Assembly: GCA_022885665.1 (NCBI GenBank)
Contig: JAGQDJ010000016.1
Span: forward strand, 372,001-436,000
Direction of reading: 5' to 3'
Source: Triops longicaudatus
Lineage: Eukaryota > Arthropoda > Branchiopoda > Notostraca > Triopsidae
DNA length: 64,000 bases
Shown: positions 11,500 to 24,580 of the stretch, piece after piece
Position numbering within the stretch: the first letter of the stretch is position 1
Layout: the number at the start of each line of letters is the position of its first letter
Program-made: the position numbers and the translations under genes
Notes under the pieces: generated by a model
The model's input: the letters and a program-made list of their open reading frames with translations, nothing else
Told to the model about the DNA's origin: nothing
The model's database searches: none

Positions 11500-14400
11500 G
11501 ACCCATTGGGAGGCAAGTGGGCGGGGGCTTGGTAGGAAAAGGAAAAGAGCCATAGGCTGGTTGAAGGCGATAGGGGGCCGAAAATAGTATGATTGTATTG
11601 ACTCGTGTGTCGCGGCTATGGGCTTTTCACGTTGCGTGGCTTGACATGTGGTTGGTTGGCTTTCCCTGTGGGGAGTAATAGGCAAGCCAGAAGAGAGAAA
11701 GGCGGATCATTTCCATGCAAAACAGGTACCGTCCCAATTGTTCATCTTCTATACACTGCTGTCGTGCGTCGGAGATCGCCTTGGAGGAATTGCAGCTTGA
11801 TTTATCACCGCGAGTAATTACGGGAGACGAGGATGTTGCGACGCAGGGAGGGATGAAATGCATCTCCCTCCTTTGTCCACCTCCTGTTAGCCTCAGAGCT
11901 GAAAGCGCCAAGTTTTGTGTTGTTGGGTGAGCTTGACTTGTCTTGGCACGTCTTGCATAGTAAGCTTGGCATTAATAATGCAATATCCCTAGCCAGCGTG
12001 TATTGTACAACGTTAAGAGAAGCAGTTACACAGACGAGCATGTGTGGCTCATCTCATTCCGGTGTGCGGTAGCATCCTCACCCGTACCATACAACCATGG
12101 TCCCCTTTCTTGCCAAACAATATACATACCAACATTTTGGGTTGGCTTGGAAGCTTTAATTAACTTCTTAACTGGGGGACAATGTTTCATTAGTACCGGG
12201 GTTTCAACGACCGTGTCCCCCCTAAGCATGCGGGGGCAGCTTGCGAAAATTAGACTTCTTGGGGGTTAGAAATGTTGCGGTCTGGGTTACAAGGCGTTTT
12301 AAAGTCTCCTGTATACCGTTCAAGAGGAATAATGAAATTCTGCCATGTGGAATTAGTATGCATAGCGTTCCCAATCATGTCGACTCCGCTGGCTGGATTA
12401 AACCCCGCCTTTTTGCCACTTACCTTCGCATTTTCGCAAGGTTCAGCAGCTGGTGGGGTTTATAGGCCCTGACATCGAGCAAAACCAGTTTGGAGCGTTA
12501 TATTGGGAAAACAGGTTAGCTGGAGAATCCCTTTCATTTTTTTGCCAATTTCCTGCCTAGGCTTTTTTAGCGGTTACACCTTTGGCCTATGGAACATTTG
12601 CTTCCCGGGTTGATTTCCGTATGCAACTCCATGAGTCGAGTGCCCATGCATAGTCATAGGTATTTCGGGAGGGCAGCAAAAGAAGAAAGAAGTTCGAGAA
12701 GCAGAAGCGGCCTGCAGCGTCAATTTCTCGAGTAGCGTGCAACTTTTCCCCGTGCTGTGCCGTGAAAATGGCCCAATTTGCTTGAATTGTAGGGGAAGTA
12801 AAGTAACCTTCTCTTCTTCCTAGCACGCAAAACCGAGTTTGGATCCTCCCTGAAGCTCTCTTTTTTTTTCTGCGCACATTCCAACATTTCTGCCGTTTAT
12901 AGCTAAACTTTCTGAGCTGGGTATTTGCCAGCGAGCATCTAAAGCCGGGCAAGGATCAAAAGATCACGAATACGAATAGACGATAAAAAAAGTAAAATTT
13001 GCAGAATAATAACTAGAACGGTATATATATTAAGTTTCCACAACTCAAGTATGGAATAAATGGAAGCGATGGGGTATTAGGCAACAATAAAATCTCCCTT
13101 TAACTTATCTTATAGTGAGATACGCAAAATTTGCGAAAAAGCGACCTAAAATCGTGTTCACAATAACTTGATTGCAAGTAACAAGTAAATTTTTCCTTCG
13201 AGAGTTTTGCCGTAGGTAACAGGCAATTCGCTGTAAAGCGGGTCTTAAAACTTTTTTTACGAATTGGCATTGTAGTTTACATTGAACTATTGCTGTGCTC
13301 TTTTTAGTTGTCATGATTGGCAATAATTGGCACAACATTTTGCAGTATAGCGTTGTTCATTACAATGTAACAAGGCACGTTTAAAGCAACGTAAGTAATG
13401 ATTCAGATATTCTAGTTTAAAAAAATAGATAAAAAATATAATAAAAAATCATTACCAAAAATGCCTCGTTAAAGTCCTTAACCTAAAAACACTTCCGATT
13501 GCGTTACTTTATGCGTTTGTGTAATTTTTACGAGTTTTTTCCACGGCGTACTGCATGTAAAGAAAAGCTGGCTTTGATAGTGAGTTGTTATCGGAATTGA
13601 TGGATAAAAGCGTTGTTGGGAACATTGTTGGCCAAAAGAGGTGATAAAAATTAGGTCAAGCAGTTGTTGTATGCCAATAAAAAGAATAGTGTTGGTTTTG
13701 TCTGAGATCTTTATGCCCAGTTAGAGTTTATTTCGATGGGTTTATTTAGACAACGCAACGTTGGACGGTTATTGCAAGTGTTTACGCATGGCGTGGCCGT
13801 CTTAACGTACATATCGTGCCGGTTATGTGAGTCGGAGTAGCTGTTATGGCTTTAACGCCAGCCCTTGATTTGAGAAAGCAAAGCTGAAGGAGAAAGAAAC
13901 AAACCACGTCTGTATCCTTGATGTTGTCCTTCGGAAATACCTCATTTTCGTGCCCTCCCACCTGAACCGTTATAAAACTTAGCAGTTTATGGGCCCTGGT
14001 TCTGCGTTTCCGTGACACCCAAGACGAATAATTCAAGAGAATTTTTGAAGTGCCAAAGCTGAAAACCAGTTTAGGGGTTGACATGCACGACACAATGTAT
14101 TCAGACTAACGTTTATACACGAGCACAAACCACCACTATCGACAATCTCGTTTAGTCCAGCACGGATTTGTTTTCACTTTTTTTCACGTTTCGCTGTTCC
14201 ACTTTGCAATTCCACTGAGCACTGAGTCTAGATTATTCCGAAATTCTCCATGCATAAAACGGCTTCCGATTTGGGGCAACGAGTCAATCCCGGGTCAGTT
14301 TACGTTCATCGAAGGACCGGGCCGGATTTCGGTCAGTAACGCTTCGTTTGATAAGACTGGGAATTGAATTCATGCAAAGCGAGTGCCAAGGTAAAATGAG

Positions 14401-17400
14401 CCTACGAATAATACAAGTAGTAATGCAATGCCGCAAACGAAACGCCTTTTCCAATCTGTGTAACAATAAAGCAAGCATGACAATAGCACGTTTTAATTAA
14501 AATCTTAATAAAAGGTTACAGTGTCCAGGATAGTAAAAAAACGTACATAGTAAGCTAACAAGGTCCTGCTGAGTACAACAATTATACTAGCTTGTGCTTG
14601 AATATACTTGAATGACGTGCACTTGGACGGGAATTTTTCGGTTAAAGTAAATGTATCTTTCGCATGAGTTAATCACGAAGTTTCAGTAGTAGTACTTGCC
14701 AGTGAAGCTTAGGGTGAAAAGTAATTTATAAGTGGTACATATGTTCGAGCAATACTGCAGTCACGCTTAAAAAAAAGCCCTATCTCGTTTCTACCCGTTT
14801 TTAAGCTTTACGAATAGAACCGAGGAATTAATCCCGTTCAGTCGGCATTTCTAAAGAATAAAGGAAAGCTACATTGAACTTTGTTATGAGGTTACGAGAT
14901 AGGTTTGACGCGTGAAACGAGTTTAAAACAGGCTCATTTGTATGGAAGGCCATGTTCGGCGTTCTTGCTCCTTTACAAAATGAAAAAAAAAATCAAAGAA
15001 ACTCCTGTCAGGAGTAAGCTCGATAGGCTTGATTTTTCTTCTTTTAATATTATTTTCCTCCCTGCCTCATTTTGATAGGGGAGGGGTGTTGGGTACCGGG
15101 AGAGCAGAAAATATCAGTCGGTGTCCAGGAGTTGAGTTTCCATTTCGCTCCACGTCCCTGGTGGCTGACTTTACGATGACATGAGACCAATTTCTTGCCA
15201 AGTTTTATCGTAACCTAGACAATTGCACATACAGCTCCCAGCCCGGGCCCCCTTTTGGCTTTTTCGTTTCCCCAAAGTCTGCACCAACTCCCACCCCTTT
15301 CACCCCCTTTTCCTAAAACTCTAATAATACAAGTGAAAGTTCGCGTACCGTGGCACACAGGCAAAGAAGGCTTTTTAGCTTTTGATTTAACTTTATGGAC
15401 GTTAAAGGTGCGCTCGTGCTCTGGAAAACTTTTTGTCTTGCCAGAAGCTTGCTTCTTCCTTTCAAGCGGAGGATGGTGGAGAGTAATGGGTCCCCGAAGA
15501 AGTCACAACTTGATGAAGTCAGAAGCTTCTCCTCAAGCTGAGTCATATAATTTAATACGTTTTTATGAAAAAAAGGCAAGCAAGAACAGGTTTGGCTGAG
15601 TAAAATTTTCCCCTTGGAATTTTTGCATTCATTTCTCGGGCACAGTGCTACTCGTTGGTATTCATTTCTTTTTGTGGGCTTACTTGAACATTGTACCATT
15701 TTTTAGAGGAAAGCTGTTTAGTACAGTCGCAAATCTCGCGTGGAAAGAGAAGCATTTTGCTCGCGGAGGAAATGAGATGGGTTTGGGATTTACTCTTAAA
15801 GCTTCTATCATTGTACATTTTCCCTTCTCGGCTTTTCTTAGCATGGGGAGGGCTTCCACCAAGATGGCTACTTTTTGGTGGGTCTGGTGTAGTTAGATAG
15901 GTATATATGGAAGGAGAGCTGTGTGCTATACAGAGAAGGCCTTTTATTCCCAATTTTCCCCTGCGCGGAAATATAGCACCATTCGCTTGGACACTTAATC
16001 GTACACAATCTGCTGGCACCCAAACTTTTTCTTGGGGCTCAAGAGTAACCAAATCCCTCTCACTGGTCTACGATTCCCGTATTTAAGGAGAAAATAACAT
16101 CACAAGATGATAACGAGGCTTGAGCGTGCGTTTCAGCATAAAGATGGCCACCGAAGCGTTTCATTGAACGCTTTTTGGAGCTTTTTCACAGAAAATGTTT
16201 GTGTGTAGGCTTGCATTTACCTTTTTTTTCCCTGAGTCGATCTACGTTCGGATGGACAGCGTTGTTATGTCTTACGGGGGGGAGAAAGAAATGGTTTTAT
16301 AGAGCGGTAGTGGAATGTGAGAAGTAGCACTTGATGGCCGGGAACTGATGTGCTATTTCTAGTGCATAAAAGTTGGGGTAATGGCGTACTTAATTCAAAG
16401 GTTGTCCTCCCCACCAACGCATACAAACTTCTTACAAGTATTTCTTCACACGGAGGTAAAACAGAGAAACCCACCCCAATTAAACCCCGCTTGAGGCTGC
16501 CCTTTTGCACATTATAACAACTACAGTCATTTTAACGTGTCATAAACTTTTTATTGGTGTCCCGTGATGGGTAGACCACCTTGCCGGTTCTTTAGAAAAA
16601 AAAGGAACCGCAGACGTTCATTGTAGGAACTCATAGCGAATGTCCCTTAACCTGTTCAAACCCTTTAGCTATCTGGAGTTAACTCAATCTGGATTGAAGC
16701 TAATAGACTCCCTGAGTTATCGTGGAGCTGAGTACAGTAAAAGCCCCCTTATCCAGCCTCTATAGGACTTAATCAAAGCCTGAATAGCCGCAAAGCAGGT
16801 TCATAAATAAAAAAAAATAAACGTGTCAATAAATAGAAAGTTCAGTTGTAAACAGTAACGAAGAATTAAATTGAATGTCCAGTATCAGATATTACAAACT
16901 ACCAGATATGCCGCACTTTCGCTTCCTGTGAGGTTCGTTCGTTCGTAGCGAGATTCTGTCCATGTCTATTATGTAAGTCCGAAGCTATTTTATGTGTTAA
17001 TAGAAATATTTGATAAATATTCCAGGACTGGCACAAGCCTGCGTGCGTCTCAATTGAACAATTCCGTATATATTCACATTACTTTCATTTTTATAAACAC
17101 TAAATACCCACGTCATCTTGCACCTAATTGGTAATCAAGTTATTTAAGTTGCTATTAACGTACAAGACGAGTTTCGACGCAGCTTATGAGTATGGCCGCA
17201 ATATATATTTTTAAGTTATTTCTGAAGATTTTGAACGTTCGTGTTTAAATTTCATTGTTGCAGTTAAGTAGATTTTTCAATGGTTAAACATGCATTTTAG
17301 GTATCTTTACGTACTAGCGGCGAATTGTTCAATTACTTGTAAGAGAAAGCCTATGTATGGAGAAAGTATGGCTGGGGAAAAGTGAAGCTGGAATAAGGGG

Positions 17401-18640
17401 GCTGCGTTTGCCTTGGCAAGGGAGTTGGGAAAGTGAGACCAGGGCGAGATTGTGTGTACAAGTCAGAACCATATGACAAGTCTCATGTTGCTTGCCAACG
17501 GATTATACAAGTCAGGATATAAGGTCCGACAAAGGTGGCCAACATTTTGAGTAGGAAACATTATTAGTTAGGCCTGTTTTTCGCCCTCCTCCCCATGACG
17601 TTTGGCAGTTGGCTATTCGCTTTCACTTGTATAGTCAAAGGGGGGAGACGTTGTTACTGATGTACACCCCAGCACAGATGTATGGCTAAAACTTTGGTAT
17701 GGCAACGAGATTCATCCATCTCACTCTATACACGCATAAACAGTCAAGTCTGGATCTTGTGAACAGCATATTTTTTTTCCTGTATACTTTTGACCGGTTT
17801 AGTGGATACGATGGTGTGTTAGTTTAGTGGGGCGGTTCTGGAATCAATCCGGTGTTGACTCTTAAGTCACCTTCCAAGTCAAGTGCGCGGTAAAAAAGGC
17901 GTTAGGCGTTTTTGCGAGCTTTTTTTAAAAATTCTGGTGATTTAATGCATTTGCGTGAGAGCAGTGCCAAAGTTAAAGTGTTGAAGTGATTATTTATGGT
18001 TTTCCCCTTTGGTTGCAGTTTGTAAGCCAGGCCACGTGTGATTATGTGGTCAGTCTCACCCAAAAACGTGTAGAACGAACAAGTCAACGCTGAAAAATTG
18101 TTTCAAGTGTTGTTGCTTTTTTTGCCCTAGAGCTGCGCAATTTGGGAGCATTAAAAACCAGGTTTCCCATGTAGTGGATAAAGTCTTTCGCTTAATTACT
18201 TTTTTTCAAAGTCTTTGTGTTTCATTGGGTTGGAGCGAATGCAACGCACTTGGGAGAGGAAATGATGGAAAGAAGGATTATTGCTTTATATATACCTACA
18301 ACCAGGCGGCATCGCGCATCAATTAACGTGCCGGGGAAAAATTTCACGCTAGATGGATTCGTAGTAGTGTCTCGAAAGCATAATTGGAGAAATAATGCGT
18401 CGGAAAGCAAATTGCTGAGGTGTTTTTTCAGTATAGGCGCTGGTTTGAAGCAAGCTAAGGGAGAGAAAAAAACCTGGGGCTTATTACGCTGTAATAATTC
18501 ATTGTTGGAGTTTTTCCGTTGAACCACTCCAATCTTTTTTCGAAAGCTCATTAGAGATAACAAAATTAAAGCTGTTCCTTGGTTGTAGGAAGACATGGTG
18601 GAAGCTGGGGAAAAATGCATTAGAACGAGACGTTTTTTCT
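11500..18640. other. non-coding intergenic DNA
   Basis: No recognised gene. GC-richer patches near 11.6-12.5 and 15.1-16.1 kb carry overlapping chance frames on both strands. An imperfect inverted repeat (CGGTTCTTT with AAAGGAACCG) lies at 16585-16610. AT-rich elsewhere. Confidence 0.55.
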
Positions 18641-18650
18641 TATTCCCCAG

Positions 18651-18850
18651 GACTACTGTGACGTCAGCCAATGCCGGCTCGGCCTGCGTTGCTATTGGCC
18701 CAGCAATGGGCATGATGGCTTCCATGATGGCTGCCAAGGCAGGGGAGGGGCTTGGAGCGTAAACGTGGAACAACGCAAGAAGCTTGGGGAAAGGACATAG
18801 TATGCCCAGTGTGTTCTTCGATTTTTTTCTTCATTTTTTTAAAGAATAAA
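18651..18850 (+). other. CRE/CCAAT islet that also looks like a 3'-terminal exon
   Basis: A pyrimidine-rich acceptor (TTTTTTCTTATTCCCCAG ending 18650) is followed by TGACGTCA (18659-18666) and CCAAT (18668-18672). The frame from 18652 is open for 36 codons, Ala/Met/Gly-rich (TTVTSANAGSACVAIGPAMG, then MMASMMAAKAGEGLGA), to TAA 18760-18762, with AATAAA near 18844. A second frame is also open to about 18800, so coding is not proven. The donor at 8419 does not join it in the Ala-rich frame. Two ATGGC repeats add Pho-like cores. Confidence 0.2.
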
Positions 18851-21622
18851 CAAGACGGAAAAGCTTGACAGAGAAAAGTGTGAAAACGGCCAGAAGAGCC
18901 AGTGTAAGGTATAGGTTTAAATTAAAGATAGAAAGGGTGGAAGAGGATGGACCGTGTAGGTTTTCACTGAAACATTGTGTCTCAAGTTTTTTTTTTTTTT
19001 GCCTACACGGCCTTAAATCTATGTACGGATAGCGGGAGCCATTTGCCACGTTATATTAGACACCAGGGATTCTTGGAGGAGAAAAGCCTGGAAAGTTTGA
19101 GCCAGCTTCGGCTCATTTTATAGCAGCAGGGCCTCGTGGAAGTTTAATTGTATGAAAGGCTGCAATGCAGATCATTACATCGGGCCGCTGTGGCGTTCAG
19201 AGTACCCGAAACTGAGCACACTAATTGCGTTTTCTGTTGGGAGAAAAGAAAATTGAAGGATTTTTATCTCTCCCCTTGAGGGATCCATGAACTTTGGGGC
19301 AATATCATCGAAAAGCGGTCCAAGAAAACTACAGTCGCTACAAAATGGCAGTTCCCAACATCACTCACGACTGTCTGATGTAGTGTCAAGGCTGAGTTGT
19401 CTATCGTAAAATTGCCTTCGAGGATCAATACTGCTTATCGGGATTGAGTTTTTTTGTCGAGAGTAGCTGAAAAGATGCCTTTGTCGCCAAGACTGCGAAA
19501 TTTGTTGTCGTGTAGCTGACATTCACTTTGCAAGAAAAGCATTTTCTTTTGAACTAATTGGCTCATTTTAAAATTATAATAAAATTGTATAAACGTCGTG
19601 TTAAGGTCCTTTTGCAGAGAATACCTAATTGAACGGTCGAAGGTTTTGTTAATTTAGTATTAAACGGCGTGAGTTCGATTGTGTGCAATGTTCAAGCTTA
19701 TTTTTGCAATTACTGTTTCAAATTTGCCTGTCGAAAGGTAAAATAACTCTTGTTGCGCAAAATCTCAGGATCTGTATTAATTGTTTCAGTTCAGATTGGA
19801 TTTATAAGTTATTGCAGCAAGAAAAAGACGAAAAATGAGTTACTATTGCACTTTCCTGAACGAGTAAAGTGTATCTTAAACTTTAAAGTGGATTTGTTGC
19901 GCAGAAATGTAAACTTTGCTTAAAAGTTTCTTTACGTTTTTTTTTTAAAGCAGTTTCTGAAGGAAAGAATTTCTGGTAATGTGCTAACTTATTGTGAGAT
20001 TATTTCAGATTTACCACTGAAAGCAAGCTAGTTACCCTATAAAAGAAAAACAATGTTTTTTATGACTGAAGTATGGAATTTAGCTTCCGTAAAACGAGTC
20101 TTAAAGAATCATTGAGTTTTTATTTTGGTAGATGCTCTTTTTTATATAAATGGCATATTCTTAGGAACAAAACTTTGTAGTTTTATGGGCTGTGTCATTG
20201 GCAGTGTCTAGGATTCCCGGCCCTGCTTATGTTTAACTTGTGTTGAGCTTGTGTTTCCATTACAGTAGTTGGTACATTATCAAGTTAAAGGTTTTGTCCC
20301 GGAAGGCTGACGATATTTGGGTTGACTTAACGAGCGGTCCTAGGAGATACTAACAATCATGAAATGTCTCGTGGAGCGGCGTTGGATAAATTTCCTCACT
20401 GCAAGCCCAGCAGGCGATTGTCGCGTTGTTTGGACTGTTTGCTGACACCTAATAGACCTTTAATGAGCACTTAGAACGAGTTTTATGGCACATTTGCTAC
20501 CAGCGAATTACGAACGTTATTCCAGCGCCAGCCGCGTTTAAAGCCTTAGCTTTGCCATCGTTCCCTCGCCGGAACTTTCGGGATAGTCGTTGCCTGATAT
20601 GTCATACCCGGTGTTTTCTTTACGTTAAACAAGTCTTTACTTTGATCCCTGTGACGCTAATTGGCAGCAATGTTATATCCCCTTAAAACGAGGATAAGAC
20701 TAAAAGGGGGGCTGAGGGGGGTGCCTGCAATGAGATTTTGCCCTGCTGGCCTTCGAGCTGGACGCGGCATGTAGTCGACATAGTTGGCAAGGATGGCGAC
20801 TGTGTCGGCGTTGCTTGGCCGCCTGCAAGCCGGAGAAACCGGTCTTCCCGCCCAGAGTGTTCTATTCTAGGCGCCGGCCACTGGTAGACGCGGGTTCCGC
20901 TCATGCTCCGTGTCAGCCCGTTGCTTCAGTTGAGCGTTCGACCATTGCTCTTGCCTGGGCACAACATTTGTGTCCAACCAAGTCCATTTGCCTCGACTCG
21001 CTCACCCCTCTGTCCCCTCCTACCTCCCCCCTTTACATCGTTCTTTTTTACCAGTGTGGCGTCTCCCAGGTCGGTGCTTGTAAAAACACGCCCATGCATA
21101 AAACACAGCTCAGGTAGGCCCGCTTCTTGCATGTCACGCTTTTTTTGGGTACTTATTTCATCTTCCGAATTTTTTACCTTAATTACGCGAAAACTATGTG
21201 CTACAACGCCTTATGTCCCTCCTGTCTGGCAGAAACTGGACAAAGTTCTTTTTATGTCTTTTGAAAGTATAAAATAATTATACAACGAAACGGTTACAGA
21301 TTTGAAAGACTTCCCGTTAGGCTTTGCTACCGAGGCGTGGAAATACAAATCTTGCCGAGGTTATTTTGGTTACAGTACGTGTACCTTGTCGGGTTGTACA
21401 ACCAGAATTGTTGAAGCAAATGCGTTTCTGTTGTTCGTAGCATTTAACACGCTTGTCACGTTCACTCCTATTCTCCGCCTCCGTAGCTCACGTATGCCTA
21501 TAATTGACCAAACTCGGTCTTGACTCTTACAGCAAAAAAAAAGAAAAGAAATTCACCATAGAAGGTACACTTTGGGAGGTTTATGAAAAGTCGAGTCAAT
21601 TTCTCAAGAAGCACTTAATCAC

Positions 21623-21632
21623 TGATTTATGG
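21623..21632 (+). promoter_or_regulatory. candidate Exd-posterior Hox composite site
   Basis: TGATTTATGG, the preferred Exd half-site joined to the Abd-B/posterior Hox half-site, preceded by CACTTAATCAC. A single site could arise by chance. Confidence 0.3.
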
Positions 21633-24230
21633 CACACAGTTGGAACAGGTCAGTGATTCTGCCCAGGGTAATAAAAATGGCGAATTTGTGCTAAAGGGGG
21701 GTGGTTAAGTGGCAGATTCGCCTATTGCCAAGCAAATCGACTCTGAACGGGAGGTTTTCCTTGCACGAGACCAACTGTCGATTCTGCGAAGCTTGGACTA
21801 ACCCATCCCGAAAACTCCTTGGCCAAAATGTTTGAACGGTTCTTAGCCTTTTTTCGCGGTGTAAAACTTTCAACCCCTTTTTACAAGCCGCAAAAGGGTG
21901 TTCCTTGCCAATAAGGAACATTGCTGAATTGTAAAACGCAAAAGGTTACACCTTTCAGCCTCTCTATCTTCTTGTATTTTTTTGTACGGTAAAGGCCCCC
22001 AAAAAGTTGCGATCCAGTTTTACAACTCTAGAGGAAAACCCTGTTGGCCGCAGTTGATAATTGCGAAACACCCACTTTGACTAGCTGCAGGACGTGCAAG
22101 CTATGCAAACTTGGGTAGCTAAATAAAAAAAAAATGTGCAGTTGCCTTTTTTTCAAGATTGTAGAGCTACGGACTTGGTACTGCTTTTGTTACTAGAGTT
22201 TATGGCCATTTTTTTTCCTTCCGTTCCGTAGCCCGGGACTGGCGGGGCGCGACAGCTTGAAAAGCGTAGCCAACTTGCGGCCCTTTTTTTGCACTAAGGG
22301 TTTTTGCTTTTAGCAGGCAAAAGAGGTTGAATTTTGGGGGTTAGAAAAGCTCAGGGGTCGGTCCATGATAGATAGGTAAGAGGTGGCTGAGAGAGGTGCA
22401 GCAGTTGTGCAAGATTGTAAAACAGTTCGTTGAAAAGTGTCAAGCAAAGAGTGCAGTAAAAATGGCCAATTTCATTCTTGTCGCCCTTTTCCCAACGGCT
22501 GGTCGTCTTTGCATCGAAGGTGTTCGTTGGCTCCCAGGATTTCTAGGGTTTGTTGCATCCTAAAGTTGGACTGTGGAGACGACGAAAGTCCAGGTCGTCT
22601 TTGGCTGTGATTCGCTTTCGGTTAGTAGCCGTTTCCCGCGCACTGGGATCATCATGAGCGATCTTTGGTCGTTTGGGCGCAGCGACGGCAAAACTCATCA
22701 CAATCTGTAGCGAATTTCTCCCCGTAAGTGAAGCCAAATAGCGTAGGAGCAAAAACTTCTGGCTTCGTTGTTTCGCATATATTAACGTGGCAAAGTGGGG
22801 TAACCTTTTGCCACGGGTGCGAACTGATAAGAAAGTTTCTCGCGGGGAGAAAAGAAGCTAGGCTTTTGAAAGCCAGAACTTTCTCTTCGTTAAGGAAACT
22901 CAAATGAAATTCATTGGGAGATTATGAAAGTTTCTTGAAAACTCATTATAGGTTGAGGAGCAATCGCTGCTTTTTAGAGTTTCAAAGAACTTCAGTATGC
23001 CCCAGCTGGTTGGCGAAGAAATCAAACTTGTTCCGAGTGCATTCTTGCATTTCTTTTCTTTTGTCGTATTTTTTCTTTTTTTTCTGGTTTCTTTTTCTGG
23101 TATGGTTCATACTCCGGTAAAGGCTTTACCTGCAGCAGGACCATTCTGGCAAAAGTGTTCCCGCAGTCTCTTTTACGACAGTTGCAGCCGTGGCGAAAAA
23201 AAAGCAAGATGGTCCATTCAGCGAATTGGGCAGCAATACTTTGAGGGCCCCCGAAAAACCCTTTCTTTCCTGTTCCCTAGGGCAACCCTCTTGTCTGACT
23301 GTTTTTTATGTGTACGTGTGTGTTGAACTCACCTCCGTTGTTACTTAAACGGTAAAATGGAGCCTTGTTGAAGCAAAAGTGGTGACAATTTTAAAAAACA
23401 GCGACTCGGAATTAGGTAAGAGTGAACGTTAACAGTATCACCGCATTTAGTATTCTGAGCGCTAAGATTCCCTAGAAAGCCTTTTTGAGCACTCGGGAGA
23501 CTATTTAGTATTTTTTTTTTTTAAATGTTTAAACACCCGAGGCGGAATTCGAATCACGTAAGCTTTAATGGACTTAAGGGCCCACGGAAAATCCCCACCG
23601 ATTTTCAGGGTTTGGGATTATTCTGACGATTGAGTGTGTATACCGAATGAAGCGGTACAGACCACCAAAGATTGCATTTCCTAGTCTTGAAGGGCGTTTG
23701 GGAGGGGGTCACGATCTTTAATTTCCGTACTCTATCTCCAGGGAGTGACGATCTTGCTGGCGTTGGACACAAAGTTTGTCGTTGTCGGAAAAGGGACGGC
23801 ACAAAAGCTCTTTGCCCAAGAAACTTGCTCTTCTTGTCCACCCCTCTTTTTTTTCTTTTTTTTTTACGTCTGTTAGCGAGGTTATTTACGCCTTTATTCG
23901 CCATTACCTGCTGCACTACTTGGTCGAGATGCGTTTCAAGCGTTTACACTGCACATGTCCCCTTCGACAATACTAATTTCCTTGTGAAGAAGTTTCTGTA
24001 CACGAAAAAACACCCAATTACTTTAAGCAAGCCTTCTTTGCAATTTCTAGGCAAGAGTGTTGATACTGCGTGGGCAAGAAATAGCTCTTTTTCTTGTGTT
24101 TTCATTTTCTTGTGTGTAAATTCAGTTGAAAAATCTCAGTGTTTTGAAGATCTTTTAGTTAAATTCTTATGCCTGAAAAAGAATTTAAGGGACGAATTAA
24201 AAGTTGGGGCTGAGTAACTGTGTTTTGCAA

Positions 24231-24580
24231 GCATTCTTGTTGGGTTATTGCATTCCGAGTTAAAGAAAGAAACTTAAGATTCGTCCTCCACAGTTTAACG
24301 TATTTCACGTTTTTCGTGCATTCTGAGGTTAATTCAGCGCAATTCTAAAAATCAATGCTGAGAAGTTAGGTTTTTCCAACATTCCTAAGGTGACTTAATG
24401 AAAACTTGAAAAATTCTGGCTTAGTTAGATGCCGCAGACTTTTTCATTGTTTCCCTTGCATTGTAAGGCTAATTCTCGTCGTAAAAATCCGTGGCAGTTG
24501 GGTTTCACTAGCTTTGGCGTTGTTTTCTTAGCATTCCTAAGGTAAATTCAGTAAAAATTTTAAAAGTCCATGTTGGCCAT
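24231..24580 (+). repeat. diverged tandem array, about 70-bp units
   Basis: Five units start with GCATTCCTAAGG-like sequence at about 24250, 24318, 24380, 24459 and 24531. Each is followed by TAAATTCAG-like sequence, an A-rich run and a TTCTGG/GTCCATG-like tail. Spacing is 62-79 bp. Confidence 0.5.

Noticed and set aside
18222..18773. 183-codon minus-strand frame
   Set aside because: Its N-terminal part is the complement of the GC-rich islet at 18651 and the rest is AT-rich with no family resemblance. It gives no coherent protein.
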